Positions 10,997 through 22,066 of a stretch of 64,000 bases of DNA are shown here, piece after piece (position 1 is the stretch's first letter; every line of letters begins with the position of its first letter). The position numbers and the translations under genes are program-made. Source of the stretch: Ophiura sarsii (lineage: Eukaryota; Echinodermata; Ophiuroidea; Amphilepidida; Ophiuridae); the NCBI GenBank assembly GCA_035610835.1, contig CM069454.1, positions 4,707,618 through 4,771,617 of the forward strand. The letters run 5' to 3'. The notes beneath the pieces were generated by a model, which had not been told where the DNA came from, made no database searches, and was given only the letters and a program-made list of their open reading frames with translations.

Positions 10997-11743
10997 CTAA
11001 AATAATGAAAATATGGTTCAGGACAATCAAAAGATTGTATAAACAGGAGCAACACACTTGTAAATCAGTTCATCTTTCTTTGTTTGTTTATTTGTTTGTT
11101 TGTTTTGGGGTACCTTTTTATTGTTGTTTGTTTCACGGTTTGTTTATCATGTTTATGGGGATACACGCTTGGGTCTTGACGGGATTAGACTCCAGTAAAA
11201 AGAGCGAGTCAGGCTAAAGCATCGTAACGTTCATGTCCGCTAGTCCGACGGCCCGCTAGTCCGACGGCCCGCTAGTCCGACGTATTTATAAAAGGTCCGC
11301 TATTCCGAGAGAGAAAAAATTGGGCCCGCTAATCCGAATATAAAAGAAGGGTCGCTAGTCCGAACGTCCGCTAGTCCGAATTTAAAATAAGGTCCGCTAG
11401 TCCGCTAGAATTCGCGGTTCGTGGGTTTGGCGGTTCTCGGTTGGGGGTTTATGGGATGTGTATACTCTTAAAATTCAGTTATCACAGGTGCCATTAATAT
11501 TCCAAATCCCCATATACCAGAACCTCATGAGCCCTTAAATCCAGGTAGGCTACTCCATGTGCATATAATCATGTAATTCAGTACATGTGTTATTAGGCCT
11601 ATGGTTAGGGTTTAATATTGGGGTCTTAGTTCATAGGTCTTTTAGTTTTAGAGTCAGCGAGAGAAGGGGTCTATCGTCATGATCATACGTGCCCAGTCTT
11701 GAGAACTATGTGTCGACATTGATTATTCCTCCGTAGAGGTGCC

Positions 11744-12127
11744 TTAAAGGCATATTATTATGTGATCTTTTCCAGAGAGCGTCCTCTATTCATTATTTTT
11801 TTTAAAAAGTAGATTGTCTTGCAGATTTAAATTTCTGATCATAAATCATACGTACATTCCAAGTTACAGAGCGATACGATTCCTAATTACTTCAAAATCA
11901 TGGTTTTAGGGTGAATTTAGAGTGAAAATATAAACTGTCGGTGTTATCCGACAGTTTTTTTTCACTCTAAAATCACGATTTTGAAGTAATTAAGAATCGT
12001 ATCGCCCTGTAACTTGGAATGTATGTACGATTTATGATCAGAAATGTAAATCTGCAAGAAAATCTTCTTTCAATTTTTTTTCGATGTTGAGGGCGTTTCA
12101 TGGAAAGATCACATAATATATCTTTAA
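11744..12127. mobile_element. Palindromic MITE with TTAA target duplication
   Basis: This is the same family as the copy at 27578-27953, in opposite orientation relative to its asymmetric centre. TTAA sits at 11744-11747 and 12124-12127. Inverted arms meet at a CTGTCGG...CCGACAG core near 11935-11955. The arms contain ATTCCAAGTTACAG and GATCATAAATCATAC. It lies inside the larger inverted-repeat element 11220-15772. Confidence 0.85.
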
Positions 12128-12320
12128 CGTATCATATATGTATTTAAATCACGCACACCGATATCCATGTAACATTCCCATTTATATAACAGACTTCCCA
12201 TGATTGGCCTAGGGCCTATCCGAATTGCTATAGTGTTAAACTACAACACTGTACACACTTGCACGCTCAAGGTCTGGGTTTGATTCCTGGCGCATGCCGA
12301 CTGAATCCCCCCCCCCCCCC

Positions 12321-12446
12321 TGCGCCATTACGCGTGCGCCGGCAATTGCGTGCGCCATGTTTTGCTTTGTTTGTACGCGAAGGCGTGGCAACAGTTTGTT
12401 GTCTACGTGGGGCGAAGATCCCTGTGCATAGCGATTGCATGGGAAG
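12321..12446 (+). repeat. Direct repeat, copy 1
   Basis: TGCGCCATTACGCGTGCGCC through GCATAGCGATTGCATGGGAAG is nearly identical to 12724-12848, 403 bp away. A C14 tract precedes it. Confidence 0.8.
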
Positions 12447-12723
12447 ATGGGATGTTGAGGCACTGACATCATACCGCAATTCGCAATCACTTTAACAATA
12501 ATAACATGTTTAACACATAACATGTTTCTGGATGAAGGCCTACGGTTTACGCTCACAGTTCCTTTATAACCTCGTGATCATATGCATATAGTTTAACTTA
12601 TACAAAAACACGCCCGGGAGTTAGAGTTAATTTTCTCTCTTTGTTAGCCACCGGACGGCTTCCTTTTACCCGCCCCATGAAAAGACCCAGTTTGTGCCAC
12701 GAACGCGTACGCACCTTACGGTC

Positions 12724-12848
12724 TGCGCCATTACGCGTGCGCCGGCAATTGCGTGCGCCATGTTTTGTTTTGTATGTACGCGAAGGCGTGGCAACAGTTT
12801 GTTGTCTACGTGGGCGAAGATCCCTGTGCATAGCGATTACATGGGAAG
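12724..12848 (+). repeat. Direct repeat, copy 2
   Basis: It differs from 12321-12446 by only a few bases (for example TTTGTTTTGTATG for TTTGCTTTGTTTG). The surrounding sequence is unrelated. Confidence 0.8.
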
Positions 12849-12959
12849 CCAGTTCAAGGTAAGACTTGATGCCATCGACCTTGATAATCTGTCCACAACA
12901 GCCCACTTCACCACTTAGTTCTGCTGCATGCATGACGTACTGCGTGTTTAGAAAGCTAT

Positions 12960-13062
12960 TCCAAGCGTTTTCATGCAGTATAAATATTCACTCTACCCAT
13001 ACACCATACCGGAATGGAACTTACTACCAGCCAACGTGAAAGAAGATTCGAGGTATTCTATC
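12960..13062 (+). mobile_element. LINE C-terminal fragment
   Basis: A short plus-strand frame reads QYKYSLYPYTIPEWNLLPAN, then VKEDSR. The Y-x-F/Y-P-x-T-I-x-x-W-N-x-L-P pattern is the end of many LINE reverse transcriptases. It is too short to assign to a clade and is immediately followed by the GGTCA-rich repeat. Confidence 0.5.
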
Positions 13063-13106
13063 TCTGCCGTTTCTTTCCTCTGCTGCTTCTCCTTCTTCTG
13101 GCAATA

Positions 13107-14290
13107 TCTACAAACTCTTCTTCTCCTACAGTTTACATTCTACAATCACCATATTTGGTCAGTAGGACCCCCTACCAGACCTTCATTACAGGACCTCACA
13201 GTTTGGGGTCAAAGGTCACAGGGGGGTCACTAGGGGCCAAAACATGAGTTTTACTTAAAAATGCATTTGCAATTTAGTGAAATGACCTAGGATCGTCAAA
13301 ATTGGTCAACATATTTCATATGACCGTACTCATATATAATAGGTAGGTTTTTAAAATCAGAAATTATTTGGGGTCACTAGGGGTCAAAATGTTGATTTTC
13401 TAACCATATCACTTAAAATGCTTCTTGTCTCAGAGGAAATGGCTTAAGAATGTCAGAATTGGTCAAAAGATGCCTTGGGTCCATGCACATACAGCGATCT
13501 CAGTGATTAAAATTGACGTGTCATGCTGGGTCACTAGAGGTCATTGACCTATACAGTGGTAAAACGTGTGAGATATGCTCCGATTGGGACCGGGTTTGTT
13601 TCATCCTTTCTGATTTGATGAGGCAAGAAAAAAAGTCAATCGTGATTTTAAGTCAAAGGTTAGGAACAGGTCAGTAGAGGTCATTGAACTTTCTTGCAGA
13701 CCCCATATACAAAATGCTTCTTCTCCTACAGTTGACATGCTACAATCACCAGACTTGGTCAGTAGGACCCTCGACCAGACCTTCATTACAGGACCTCACA
13801 GTTTGGGATCAAAGGTCACAAGGGGGTCACTAGGGTCGAAACGTGATTTTCCCTTAAAACGCCCTTGCAATATAGTGAAATGACCTAGGATCGTCAAAAT
13901 TGGTCAACATATTCCTTATGACCGTATGCATATGTAATAGTTAGGTTTTTAAAATCAAAACATATTTGGGGTCACTAGGGGTCAAAATGTTGATTTTCTT
14001 ACCATATCACTTAAATGCTTCTTGTCTCAGAGGAAATTGCTGATCAATGTCTTAATTGGTCAAAAGATTCCTTGGGTCCAAGCACATACAGCGATTTTAA
14101 AGCGATACAAATGTGCGTGTCGTATGGGGTCATTAGGGGTCATTGAACTTTACATGGGTAAAACTCAAGACATGCTCCGAATTAGATCGGACTTGCTTGG
14201 TTCGATAAGGCAAGAAAAAAAGTCGATCATTATAACCAGGTCAAAGGTCAAGAAGAGGTCACTAGGGATCATTTTCTCATAAAAATCAAG
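13107..14290 (+). repeat. 607-bp tandem duplication rich in GGTCA motifs
   Basis: CTTCTTCTCCTACAGTTTAC at 13111 recurs at 13718 and the following roughly 580 bases align throughout. Both units are dense in GGTCA/TGACC half-sites, including TCAAAGGTCA direct repeats and GGGTCACTAGGGGTCA. A divergent inverted relative is at 51810-52260. Confidence 0.8.
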
Positions 14291-14299
14291 GTGCCCTGG

Positions 14300-15440
14300 T
14301 CTTAGACCAGAACTATTCTTATTCTTATTTAGGGTATTGGTTATTTTGATCTTTTATCATAAAATAACTCAGTTTGTTAGTTATTTTAATCAAACAACAA
14401 AAAATGTCACCCTTTATAAAATCGGCGATTCCAGCGACCTTTTTACTTACTTCCTGCTTCGATGATTAATCGCGTTCTTTAGCACACGTGCACATGAGTA
14501 TTTTCCTAACATTAAACCGATAAAATCCATCAATAGTTTACAGTTTTAAAATGGTCCTGCAATAAACTCATTTAACTTGTTTCAAAATCAGTCAACTCTT
14601 AAATGTCAATTTCGTAGTGCATTATTGCTTCAATAGCCATGACAATACATGAGCACACAATAGATCCGTTCTATTTTAGGCTACTGTGTAAAGTTGATGA
14701 ATAAAAATGGGATTTTCATTTTCCAAAGAATTATGAAGTCATATGCAAAGTTAGATTTTGTTGAACTGTTTAACCTCAATCGTACATTAATATGACTACA
14801 CAATTGTACCATAAATCATCAGCACAGGAATGATTGTCTATGACATTATATTGTACGCCGGTCGTATAGAAATGAGGCATTTGTATGTCTTGTCATAAAT
14901 GCTGGTTCCTGTCTTTATGGTCTTGCTAACAATACCATACCGACCAAATCATATGATTATCATTTATGGAAACCTTGATAATATATTGTTATCCCATGCA
15001 AGCGTAGCTAGGTTTTCCATATTGGATGGCATATTGGATGGAAGTGAGCGAATGAAAGTGAACCGACAAGGACTTGACCAGAAAGTCAACTTTTGTGACT
15101 GTTCCAACAACAACGTATTTTATCGATGAACACAATTGGGAAAAATCATTGCTTCTACATGTTAAAATTGCCTGAAATTAGCTTAATTGTGTGTCTCTAG
15201 ATATTTCATGTAATCATGTTATTAATTTTTGTCTTTGGTTTATTTTGATACCAAACTAAATCACAATGGTCATTCAGATATCATCAGTATCAGTGCAACA
15301 GGGCGTCTAATTTTGACTATTATTATTTAGAGGTACGGTAGGCTAACGCAACATGGCCCTTCTATATGTCAATAAGGTCAAAGGTCACATATCAAGGTCA
15401 AAGGTTATCTGAATTCAAGTACGCACAATACTATTATTTT
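14300..15440. other. AT-rich non-coding stretch
   Basis: Nothing recognised apart from its position inside the 11220-15772 element. Reading frames are short and lack splice context. Confidence 0.4.
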
Positions 15441-16290
15441 TTAACCAAAAGTAAAGGTTTTCTTTTACACTTCGGACAAGCAAACCTTATTCATTTTCGA
15501 ACTAGCGGAACCTACATTTTAAATTCGGACTAGCGGAACCCATTTTAAATTCGAGCAATCGGACCTTATTTTAAATTCGGACTAGCCGAACTTATTTTAA
15601 ATTCGAACTACCGGGCCTTATTTTAAATTTGGAATAGCGGACGTTTTTGAATTCGGACTAGCGGACCTTATTTTAAATTCGGACTTGCGGGCCCTATATT
15701 CGGACTATCGAACCTTATTTCATTTTCGGACTGTTCGGATTAGCGGTCCGTCGTACTAGCGGATCGTTACCATTACATTAGGTCTATTCCCAGATTCCAA
15801 ATGACGAGGTCTACCGTCTGATATTACCGCGATAAATTCCTACTAAAGTTTTGCGTTTTTTAATAGTTTTCTAAAGTGACTGATATTTTAAGTGTGCAGA
15901 ATCCCTGAAGTCAAAAAATGCCTAGAGAGATAACTCCAATTATATGTTCTGAAATTTGTGTTTGCACCCTAATTGAAATAGGGGAATCGGATGAGCTCTA
16001 TGAACAGATGAATAGGTGAGGTAGCTACATTAAACGTGTTCTTAAGCTCTTTATCATGTTTATAGATACAAAAAAAATCTGACATGTTGAATTCCGCAAA
16101 CCCAAACACGTAAGGAACATTTGGCGCAAATTTTAACATAGATTTGAAAATTAACGCAATGATGAAATCTCTAAATTCCTAACATACTAAAAATTGAATA
16201 ATTAATAACACTCTTTGTATATTCATCGAGACGAAATGCCAATTAATTAGCTCAGCAAATACTTAAAAATACTGTAAAATGTGCACTTAC

Positions 16291-16372
16291 ATTCAATATC
16301 TGCTACAAGTACTGTCGCCACCAACACCACCACATGAAGATACCATTGGGGTATCATCATCGGGATCATCAT
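16291..16372 (-). CDS. Signal-peptide first coding exon, probable start of the LRP-like gene
   Basis: Reading leftwards on the minus strand, an ATG (16372-16370) opens 27 codons plus one base and then meets a consensus donor GTAAGT (16290-16285). The peptide starts MMIPMMIPQWYLH, followed by a run of V, L, A and T up to VLVADIE. This is a short N-region plus a hydrophobic core with small residues at the end, as in a secretory signal peptide. A second ATG follows directly, so either could be the start. The exon ends in phase 1. That fits the propeller exon at 4652-4952, which begins with two bases of a codon (giving Ser), and also fits the exon-like segment at 10870-10996 (giving Cys). Assignment to the propeller gene rests on strand, phase and the expected order signal peptide then propeller; the implied intron is 5-11 kb. 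It could belong to another secreted protein. Confidence 0.55.
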
Positions 16373-16782
16373 TCCCAGCGTCAAATAAGTATGCAACAGA
16401 GACTATTTAACAATTAGTTACTTGGTTGAGAAACGTTATCAAGATCCAAAAAGAGCTCTCTCCTCTCTAGTAATCAATCCCAAAATGAGACTAAACCAAC
16501 AACTTTTAAGTTCAATGAATATCTGCACACGTCACTTATTTTTACACTCGGCCTGTGTGTATTATTCATAAATACATATGACATTATGCCCTTATTTAAC
16601 GCAACGGAATTCCCCAGAACAATACCTTCAGCTCACCTTGAGAATAAACACCAAGTTTTATAGAAAAATTGTCGAAATAATGTAGTATTCGTATATTGAT
16701 ACCAACCCATTTGTGATGCATGGCTAAGCATGTCAATGGAATAATTGAAATTGCGAAGCTTGGCTAGACCTGAGATTCTATA

Positions 16783-17838
16783 AGGTCATGTTTTTTAACC
16801 TGGGCTACATTTGTGTTACATGAGTCTTTTTCATGAAATATACCTCCTTTCGCAGTTTCAGTAGAATATATCAACATGTTTACATCTTAAGTGTATGAAA
16901 CCACATATATTTGGAAAGCTTATAATCTAAGGATTGAAAATATGGTAACTCAAAATCAAATATACAGGGTGACCTAAACGTTATACAGGGTGTAACAATT
17001 AAAATTCCCCCTCCATTGTATACAAATGCAGGACCTATTGAAAGGCTAGAGATGTTTTTGCTGTAATTGAGTAAATTACCCATCCAGCCATATTGTTCAG
17101 CTTATTAGGAAATATATATACAGGTTGGTAAAAATACGAAATTTTATATAGATAATGGAAAAGATAACTAAATTATGCAAATACAAATTAGAACTCATTG
17201 CTTTTACATTAAAATCAGAGCCTTGATAACTCTTTCCAATTTTCCTGCAAGGAACATTTTGAAACCTTTACAAAAACGGATTTGTGACTATTTTCGGATG
17301 GTTCATCCTACTTCGTTATTCAGATTTGAAAATTAGTTAATTAGCTTAATTGATACTTTAAGTAAATGATGTAAAGCATTGTTGCATCATTTATAACTAA
17401 ACTGACATAATACTAAGAATTAGAATGCTCTATTACAGGAAAACGGTCCATTTTCACCCATTATTAGACAATTATATCCTCCTCCTCCTCCACTTCCTCC
17501 TCCTCCACTTCCTCCTCCTCCACTTCCTCCTCCTCCACTTCCTCCTCCTCCACTTCCTCCTCCTCCACTTCCTCCTCCTCCACTTCCTCCTCCTCCACTT
17601 CCTCCTCCTCCACCCTGACTAATTATGCTTTAACGAGCTGTATTAATTTAATCAAAGGTGATGGCTTTTTTCTCTCTTCAGATTATTAAAGGGGATGAAA
17701 TTGCCGTTAAAATAATTCCAAACACAAGTCAATCGCATGGGGGGTTACACAAAATACAATACCCTAAGTACAAACAAGTGACTAGAATGTAACAAAACCA
17801 CCTTTTATGGGTGCCGAGGTAAAAAAAACGTGACCATA
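16783..17838. mobile_element. GGTCA-ended inverted-repeat transposon, copy A
   Basis: The left end GGTCATGTTTTTTAACCTGG and the right end, complement of AGGTAAAAAAAACGTGACC, are inverted. The flanks are ATAA (left) and ATAA (right), a candidate 4-bp duplication. Internal landmarks include TACAGGGTGTAACAATTAAA, GGAAAATTGG-type blocks and a CCTCCTCCTCCACTT array. No transposase frame. A second copy lies inverted at 43567-44553. Confidence 0.75.
17478..17612 (+). repeat. 15-bp minisatellite CCTCCTCCTCCACTT
   Basis: About nine perfect tandem copies, producing a repetitive LLHFL reading frame with no coding meaning. The homologous site in the copy at 43567-44553 (43795-43832) has only about two units. 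Confidence 0.9.
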
Positions 17839-17979
17839 AAGTATGTCATTGCTGTTCCCATAAAAAAGAAGTTATTATTTGTTAAGATATGGCAAGATTA
17901 TAAGAGACGTTCAAAAAAGCGATTAAATGATTTACAAATTGTCCACCATTGATGAGATCTGAGTTCAGAGAGTAAATAT

Positions 17980-19458
17980 ATCAATAAAAGCTCTGATATT
18001 TTGTTTAAAGGTAGGTTTGGACTCATACCTACCGCGATTTTCATACCTTTTCTCAAAATAAAGAAATACAAAAGAACTCTGACGGTAGGGGGGCGATATA
18101 TTGAAAAACAAAGAAATACATTGAAAATTTCAAAAAACAAAGAAATACATATAAAAGCTCTGATTTTTATTTAAAAGGTAGGTTTTGACTCATACCTACC
18201 ACGATGTTCATACCTTTTCTCAAAATAAAGAAATACATTACAATTCTGAAAAAAAATAAGAAATACATAAGCTCCGACATTTTTTCAAAAGGTAGGTTTT
18301 TATTCATACTACCACGATTTTCATACCTTTTCTAAAAATAAAGAAATACAAAAGAGCTCTGACGATAGAGGGCGCTATATTGAAAAACAAAGAAATACAT
18401 TACAATTTTGAAAAATAAAGAAATACATAAGCTCCGATATTTTTTCAAAAGGTAGGTTTTTATTCATACCTACCACGATTGTCATACCTTTTCTCAAAAT
18501 AAAGAAATACAAAAGAACTCTGACGATAGAGGGTGCTATATTGAAAAGAAGAAAAAAATACACAGACGACGGTGGCTACGAACGGCCGTTAATTTTGAAT
18601 TTCCGTTGGTTTCAATGTAACAATGGATTTTTATTATATGACCCCATAAAATTCATCATAGGTTAGAAGAAAAATTTTCCAATCCAAAACCGTTCGGGAT
18701 GGCTAATCATCCCAATTGTAAATGCTATTTATTGAATTTAAACCGTTGTTAAGCGGTCGTCCCATTCACTTGATCAGGTAACCTCGTTCGCATATTTTAA
18801 CCTGAATACTCGTGAATACGCCTATGTCCAGCGTCGTCTGGAAATACATTACAATTCTGAAAAATAAAGAAATACGTAAGCTCCGATTTTGTTCTTCAAA
18901 AGGTAAGTTTTGATTCATACCTACCACGATTTTCATACCTTTTCTCAAAATAAAGAAATACAAAAGAACTCTGACGGTAGAGGGCGATATATTGAGGAAA
19001 AAAACACACATTACAATTCTGAAAAATAAAGAAATATATAAGCTTCGACATTTTTTCAAAAGGTAGGTTTTGATTCATACCTACCACGATTTTCATACCT
19101 TTTCTAAAAATAAAGAAATACAAAATAACTCTGACGATAGCGGGCGCTATATTGAAAAACAAAGAAATTCATTACAATTCTGAAAAAATAAAGATAGGTT
19201 TTGACTCATACCTACCACGATTTTCATACCTTTTCTAAATATAAAGAAATACATTATAATTCTGAAAAAATAAAGAAATGCATAAGCTCCGAATTTTTGT
19301 CAAAAGGTAGGTTTTGATTCATACCTACCACGATTTTCATACCTTTTCTCAAAATAAAGAAATACAAAAGAACTCTGACGGTAGAGGGCGATATATTGAA
19401 AGAAAAAAACACACATTACAATTCTGAAAAATAAAGAAATACATAAGCTCCGATTGTT
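17980..19458. repeat. Tandem array of about 115-165-bp units
   Basis: Eight units share GGTAGGTTTTGACTCATACC, ACGATTTTCATACCTTTTCT, CAAAATAAAGAAATACA, GAACTCTGACGATAGAGGGC and ATTGAAAAACAAAGAAATAC. GGTAGGT...ACCTACC in each unit is palindromic. The array is interrupted by an insertion at 18563-18840. Confidence 0.85.
18563..18840. mobile_element. 278-bp hAT-like MITE inside the array
   Basis: Termini CAGACGACGGTGG and CCAGCGTCGTCTG are inverted (12 of 13 match). The flanks are AAAATACA (18555-18562) and GAAATACA (18841-18848), an 8-bp duplication with one change. An 8-bp duplication and CAG ends suggest the hAT superfamily; P-like is an alternative. Confidence 0.7.
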
Positions 19459-19459
19459 T

Positions 19460-19829
19460 TATTGTTCAAGCTTAACACAGTGCCTTCAGGAACGGTTTTT
19501 TCAGGACCATTCTAGTAGAATGGTCCTGAAAAAACGTTTTATTTAAAAAAGATACCAAACAACTTTATTTCAATGTGTATTATTCAAGCTTAACGAGATG
19601 GCTTCAGGAACGTTTGCTGGACCTTTTAGTAATACAATTATGTTCACGCTACCCGCGAATTATTTCAATGATTTTTTGTTCAAGCTTAACAAGGTGGCTT
19701 CTGGAACGTTTTGAGGACCATTCTAGTGTTAAAATAACATTTTTTTTGCGCGCTACGCGAAAATTAATTCCAATATTTTATTATTCAAGCTTAACAAGAT
19801 GGCTTCAGGAACGTTTTTCTTGACCTTTT
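19460..19829 (+). repeat. Four tandem copies of a roughly 105-bp TTCAAGCTTAAC unit
   Basis: Each unit has TTCAAGCTTAACAAGATGG, CTTCAGGAACGTTTT, GACCATTCTAGT and CGCTACGCGAA. The first unit holds a perfect palindrome around GACCATTCTAGTAGAATGGT. Single or paired relatives occur at 26278-26312 and 61930-62180, all inverted. Confidence 0.8.
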
Positions 19830-20099
19830 TTAACTCTAACCCCCCTGAGTGCTAAAAAATGCTAATCGAAAGTCCCTCTCCAAACGCATGCGCCGTCGGT
19901 TTTCGATGACGTAGTCAACCGAGCCTATATAATGAGCGCGGTATACTGCGCGAATGTGTAGCTGAGGGCCTTGGCTTAGTGGTTGTGACGTGGGGCTTGA
20001 GAACGGAGGGTCCCCGGATCGAAATCCCAGATTTAGTTGGTGTTTTTTCCTCGAAAATTGTGATCCCGGTCAAAAATTCTAAACCGGGGTTAGGGTTAA
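19830..20099 (+). mobile_element. SINE-like element with telomere-like ends
   Basis: It begins TTAACTCTAACCCCCCTGAG and ends ACCGGGGTTAGGGTTAA. Inside, CTTGGCTTAGTGGTTGTGA (A box) and CCCCGGATCGAAATCCC (B box) form a tRNA-like region at about 19965-20030. Close relatives lie at 36479-36750 and 36785-37065 in the opposite orientation. Confidence 0.7.
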
Positions 20100-20109
20100 T
20101 GTAATAATA

Positions 20110-21210
20110 TGCAATTTTTTTCACGCTACGCACGAATTATTTTTAATATTTTGTTTCTGTTGTTTCTCCCGAACAAAAACTGAACGTCGCACACATTAGT
20201 TTGTGATACCGCCCTCGCAAGAATGTTGAGACAATCCAGTTAAGGTTTGAACTTTCAACTGTTGTTTTGTCCAACCAAAATACGGACAATCCAACTGGGG
20301 CTACAGGACTTGGAAACTTATCACCGTTTCGTCCGGGCGGCGATATTTTTTACCGTAAACAACATGTGGATTGAAACTGATATACATGTATGTATACAAG
20401 TGATTTGCACTTCTACTTACATTACATTATATCCTGTTTGCGTTAAACAAGGTTTAACGCAAAATTCTACAATAGTACAAACCACTAATCTTTCGTTCAT
20501 AAGACCTGTTCAATAGCCATTACACCACGAGGAGTTGGCTGACAGCGATTGGAATTTCAATCGATATGATTTTTACGGAATAAACCTAATTTTTTTTTAA
20601 CAACATAATAATACAATAGAACGTGCGTAAATCGAATATATATAGGGTACAGCGAGCATTCTGTGAACTACGCCCGCGCTACGATGTTATTATTACGCAT
20701 TTTAACTAGCCTATCCAAATGTTGGTTACGGTAAAGAATTTCGCGTCCGGGCGGGGTTAGCCTTTGAACAAGCTCTTGCATTGTAGATTTCAATTTCTAA
20801 ACGCGTGCGCCGATACCTATCATTTCGGGTGTGTCCATAGCTACCTATGCAGTAGTCTACTTGTATACCTTGTATAATTTCACTGTCATACATCACCCTC
20901 TGATACACCGCATCCGAGAACCGACCAAAATTACCCGGGTGAGATCAGAGGATAGGGAGCGGTTTATGGGGAGTGAGCCCTCTATCGGTACATGTTCATA
21001 GAGTGACAAAGAAAAGGAAAAAGGTATACTAAAGTGGACTACCTATGCAGTAGCGCCAACGAAATATCGGCGAAATATCCGCGAAATATTCGTTCAGGAA
21101 AATTAAATAAAAACCCACACACACTTGTCTTTACACCAATAAAATACATAAAAGCGCGTTTCAATTCAACTTTCGCACAACCCTATCCCCGTTTAGCGTG
21201 CAGCGGGTGA
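20110..21210. other. Non-coding stretch
   Basis: No convincing exon or element boundary is seen. One plus-strand frame of 89 codons at 20247 lacks splice context. Confidence 0.35.
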
Positions 21211-21218
21211 CTTGCCAT

Positions 21219-21415
21219 TAGGTCTAAAACCATTTGGTCTAATACCAAATGTTCTAAGACAAGTTGGGCTAAATGTTAGTTGGTCTAACATCCAATTGGT
21301 CTAATAACCATTTAGTCTAATAACCATTTATTCTAATAACCATTTTGTCTAAAACCCAGGTCTAATAGGGCATCATTTCCACTTGGTCTAATATCCATTT
21401 GGCTGTTAGAGATTG
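21219..21415 (+). repeat. Degenerate array of 16-17-bp GGTCTAATAACCATTT units
   Basis: About eleven copies of TTGGTCTAATAACCATT with variants (TTAGTCTAATAACCATT, TTGGTCTAACATCCAA) in a row. The style resembles the CCGCTAGTCCGA arrays. Confidence 0.8.
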
Positions 21416-21856
21416 GTGGCTAAAAAGTAAACAAATCTCGTTTTAATTATGGATAGCTGCCACTTCAGACGCTTTAAATTTAATTGCTTTGTTATTAGTG
21501 TAAACGGATTCAATGGTGCCATATTTCTATATCTGAAGAAACTCTTTCTTTTTTTTTAAACCCTTTTATTAAAAGGCACGAACACCAAGGTATTTTAAGA
21601 AATGATGGTAGGGGGCCGCTGCCATTATGGGCATTTGCCACTCAGAAGCTGACGACCCCTGGCCCCTTTTATTATAAATTCACAATTTTTGACAATTCGC
21701 ATTCGGAAACTGGTTTTCGTAAAAAATCCACTCCAATGACCCCCCGCCCCCTCCCCCGCATGTGGAGATATATTATAATAAATGACTATTTTTAGTCATA
21801 TACATGGAATTTTGTCACTCATTTAGGGGAATGTCTCCTCGCGGTAGTTATGCCAC

Positions 21857-21857
21857 T
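21857..21857 (-). other. Possible hAT-like transposon terminus
   Basis: Reading minus from here gives CAGTGGCATAACTACCGCG, close to the CAGTGGCGTA ends at 287 and 39158. The partner end was not found. Confidence 0.35.
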
Positions 21858-21868
21858 GATGGATATAG

Positions 21869-22066
21869 TTAGAGAATAATGACTGCGTAACAACTGTTTT
21901 CGTGAATTTGTTTTGTTGTTTTGAAATCAGAGGTTTTTGTTCTGGTCTGAGGAATTGTCCCGAAGGGGCACAGCCCCTGATGGACAATTCCGTATGACCA
22001 GAACAACAACCGAGGATTTCAAAACAAATTCATGAAAACAGTTGTTAAGCAGTCATTATTCTCATT
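21869..22066. mobile_element. Near-perfect palindromic element
   Basis: AGAATAATGACTGCGTAACA and its complement TGTTAAGCAGTCATTATTCT flank arms of about 90 bp (through GTTCTGGTC/GACCAGAAC) and a loop around CGAAGGGGCACAGCCCC. No coding sequence. Confidence 0.75.

Larger units (their letters stand above)
11220..15772. mobile_element. 4.5-kb element bounded by inverted arrays of CCGCTAGTCCGA subrepeats
   Basis: The left array (11225-11412) reads GTAACGTTCATGTCCGCTAG, then repeated GTCCGCTAGTCCGAA and TTTAAAATAAG spacers. The right array (15460-15770) carries the complements (ATTTTAAATTCGGACTAGCG repeated) and ends CGGATCGTTAC. Arrays in opposite orientation with matching GTAACG tips suggest long terminal inverted repeats. 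The interior holds the MITE 11744-12127, a direct repeat, a LINE scrap and the GGTCA-rich tandem duplication; no transposase frame was found. Treating it as one element is inference. Confidence 0.55.

Noticed and set aside
13014..13247. Plus-strand frame with a leucine run resembling a signal peptide
   Set aside because: It lies across a LINE scrap and the start of the GGTCA tandem duplication; the leucine run comes from TCTGCTGCTTCTCCTTCTTC-type simple sequence.
17425..17622. 65-codon frame of LLLHFLLLHF repeats
   Set aside because: Translation of the 15-bp CCTCCTCCTCCACTT minisatellite.
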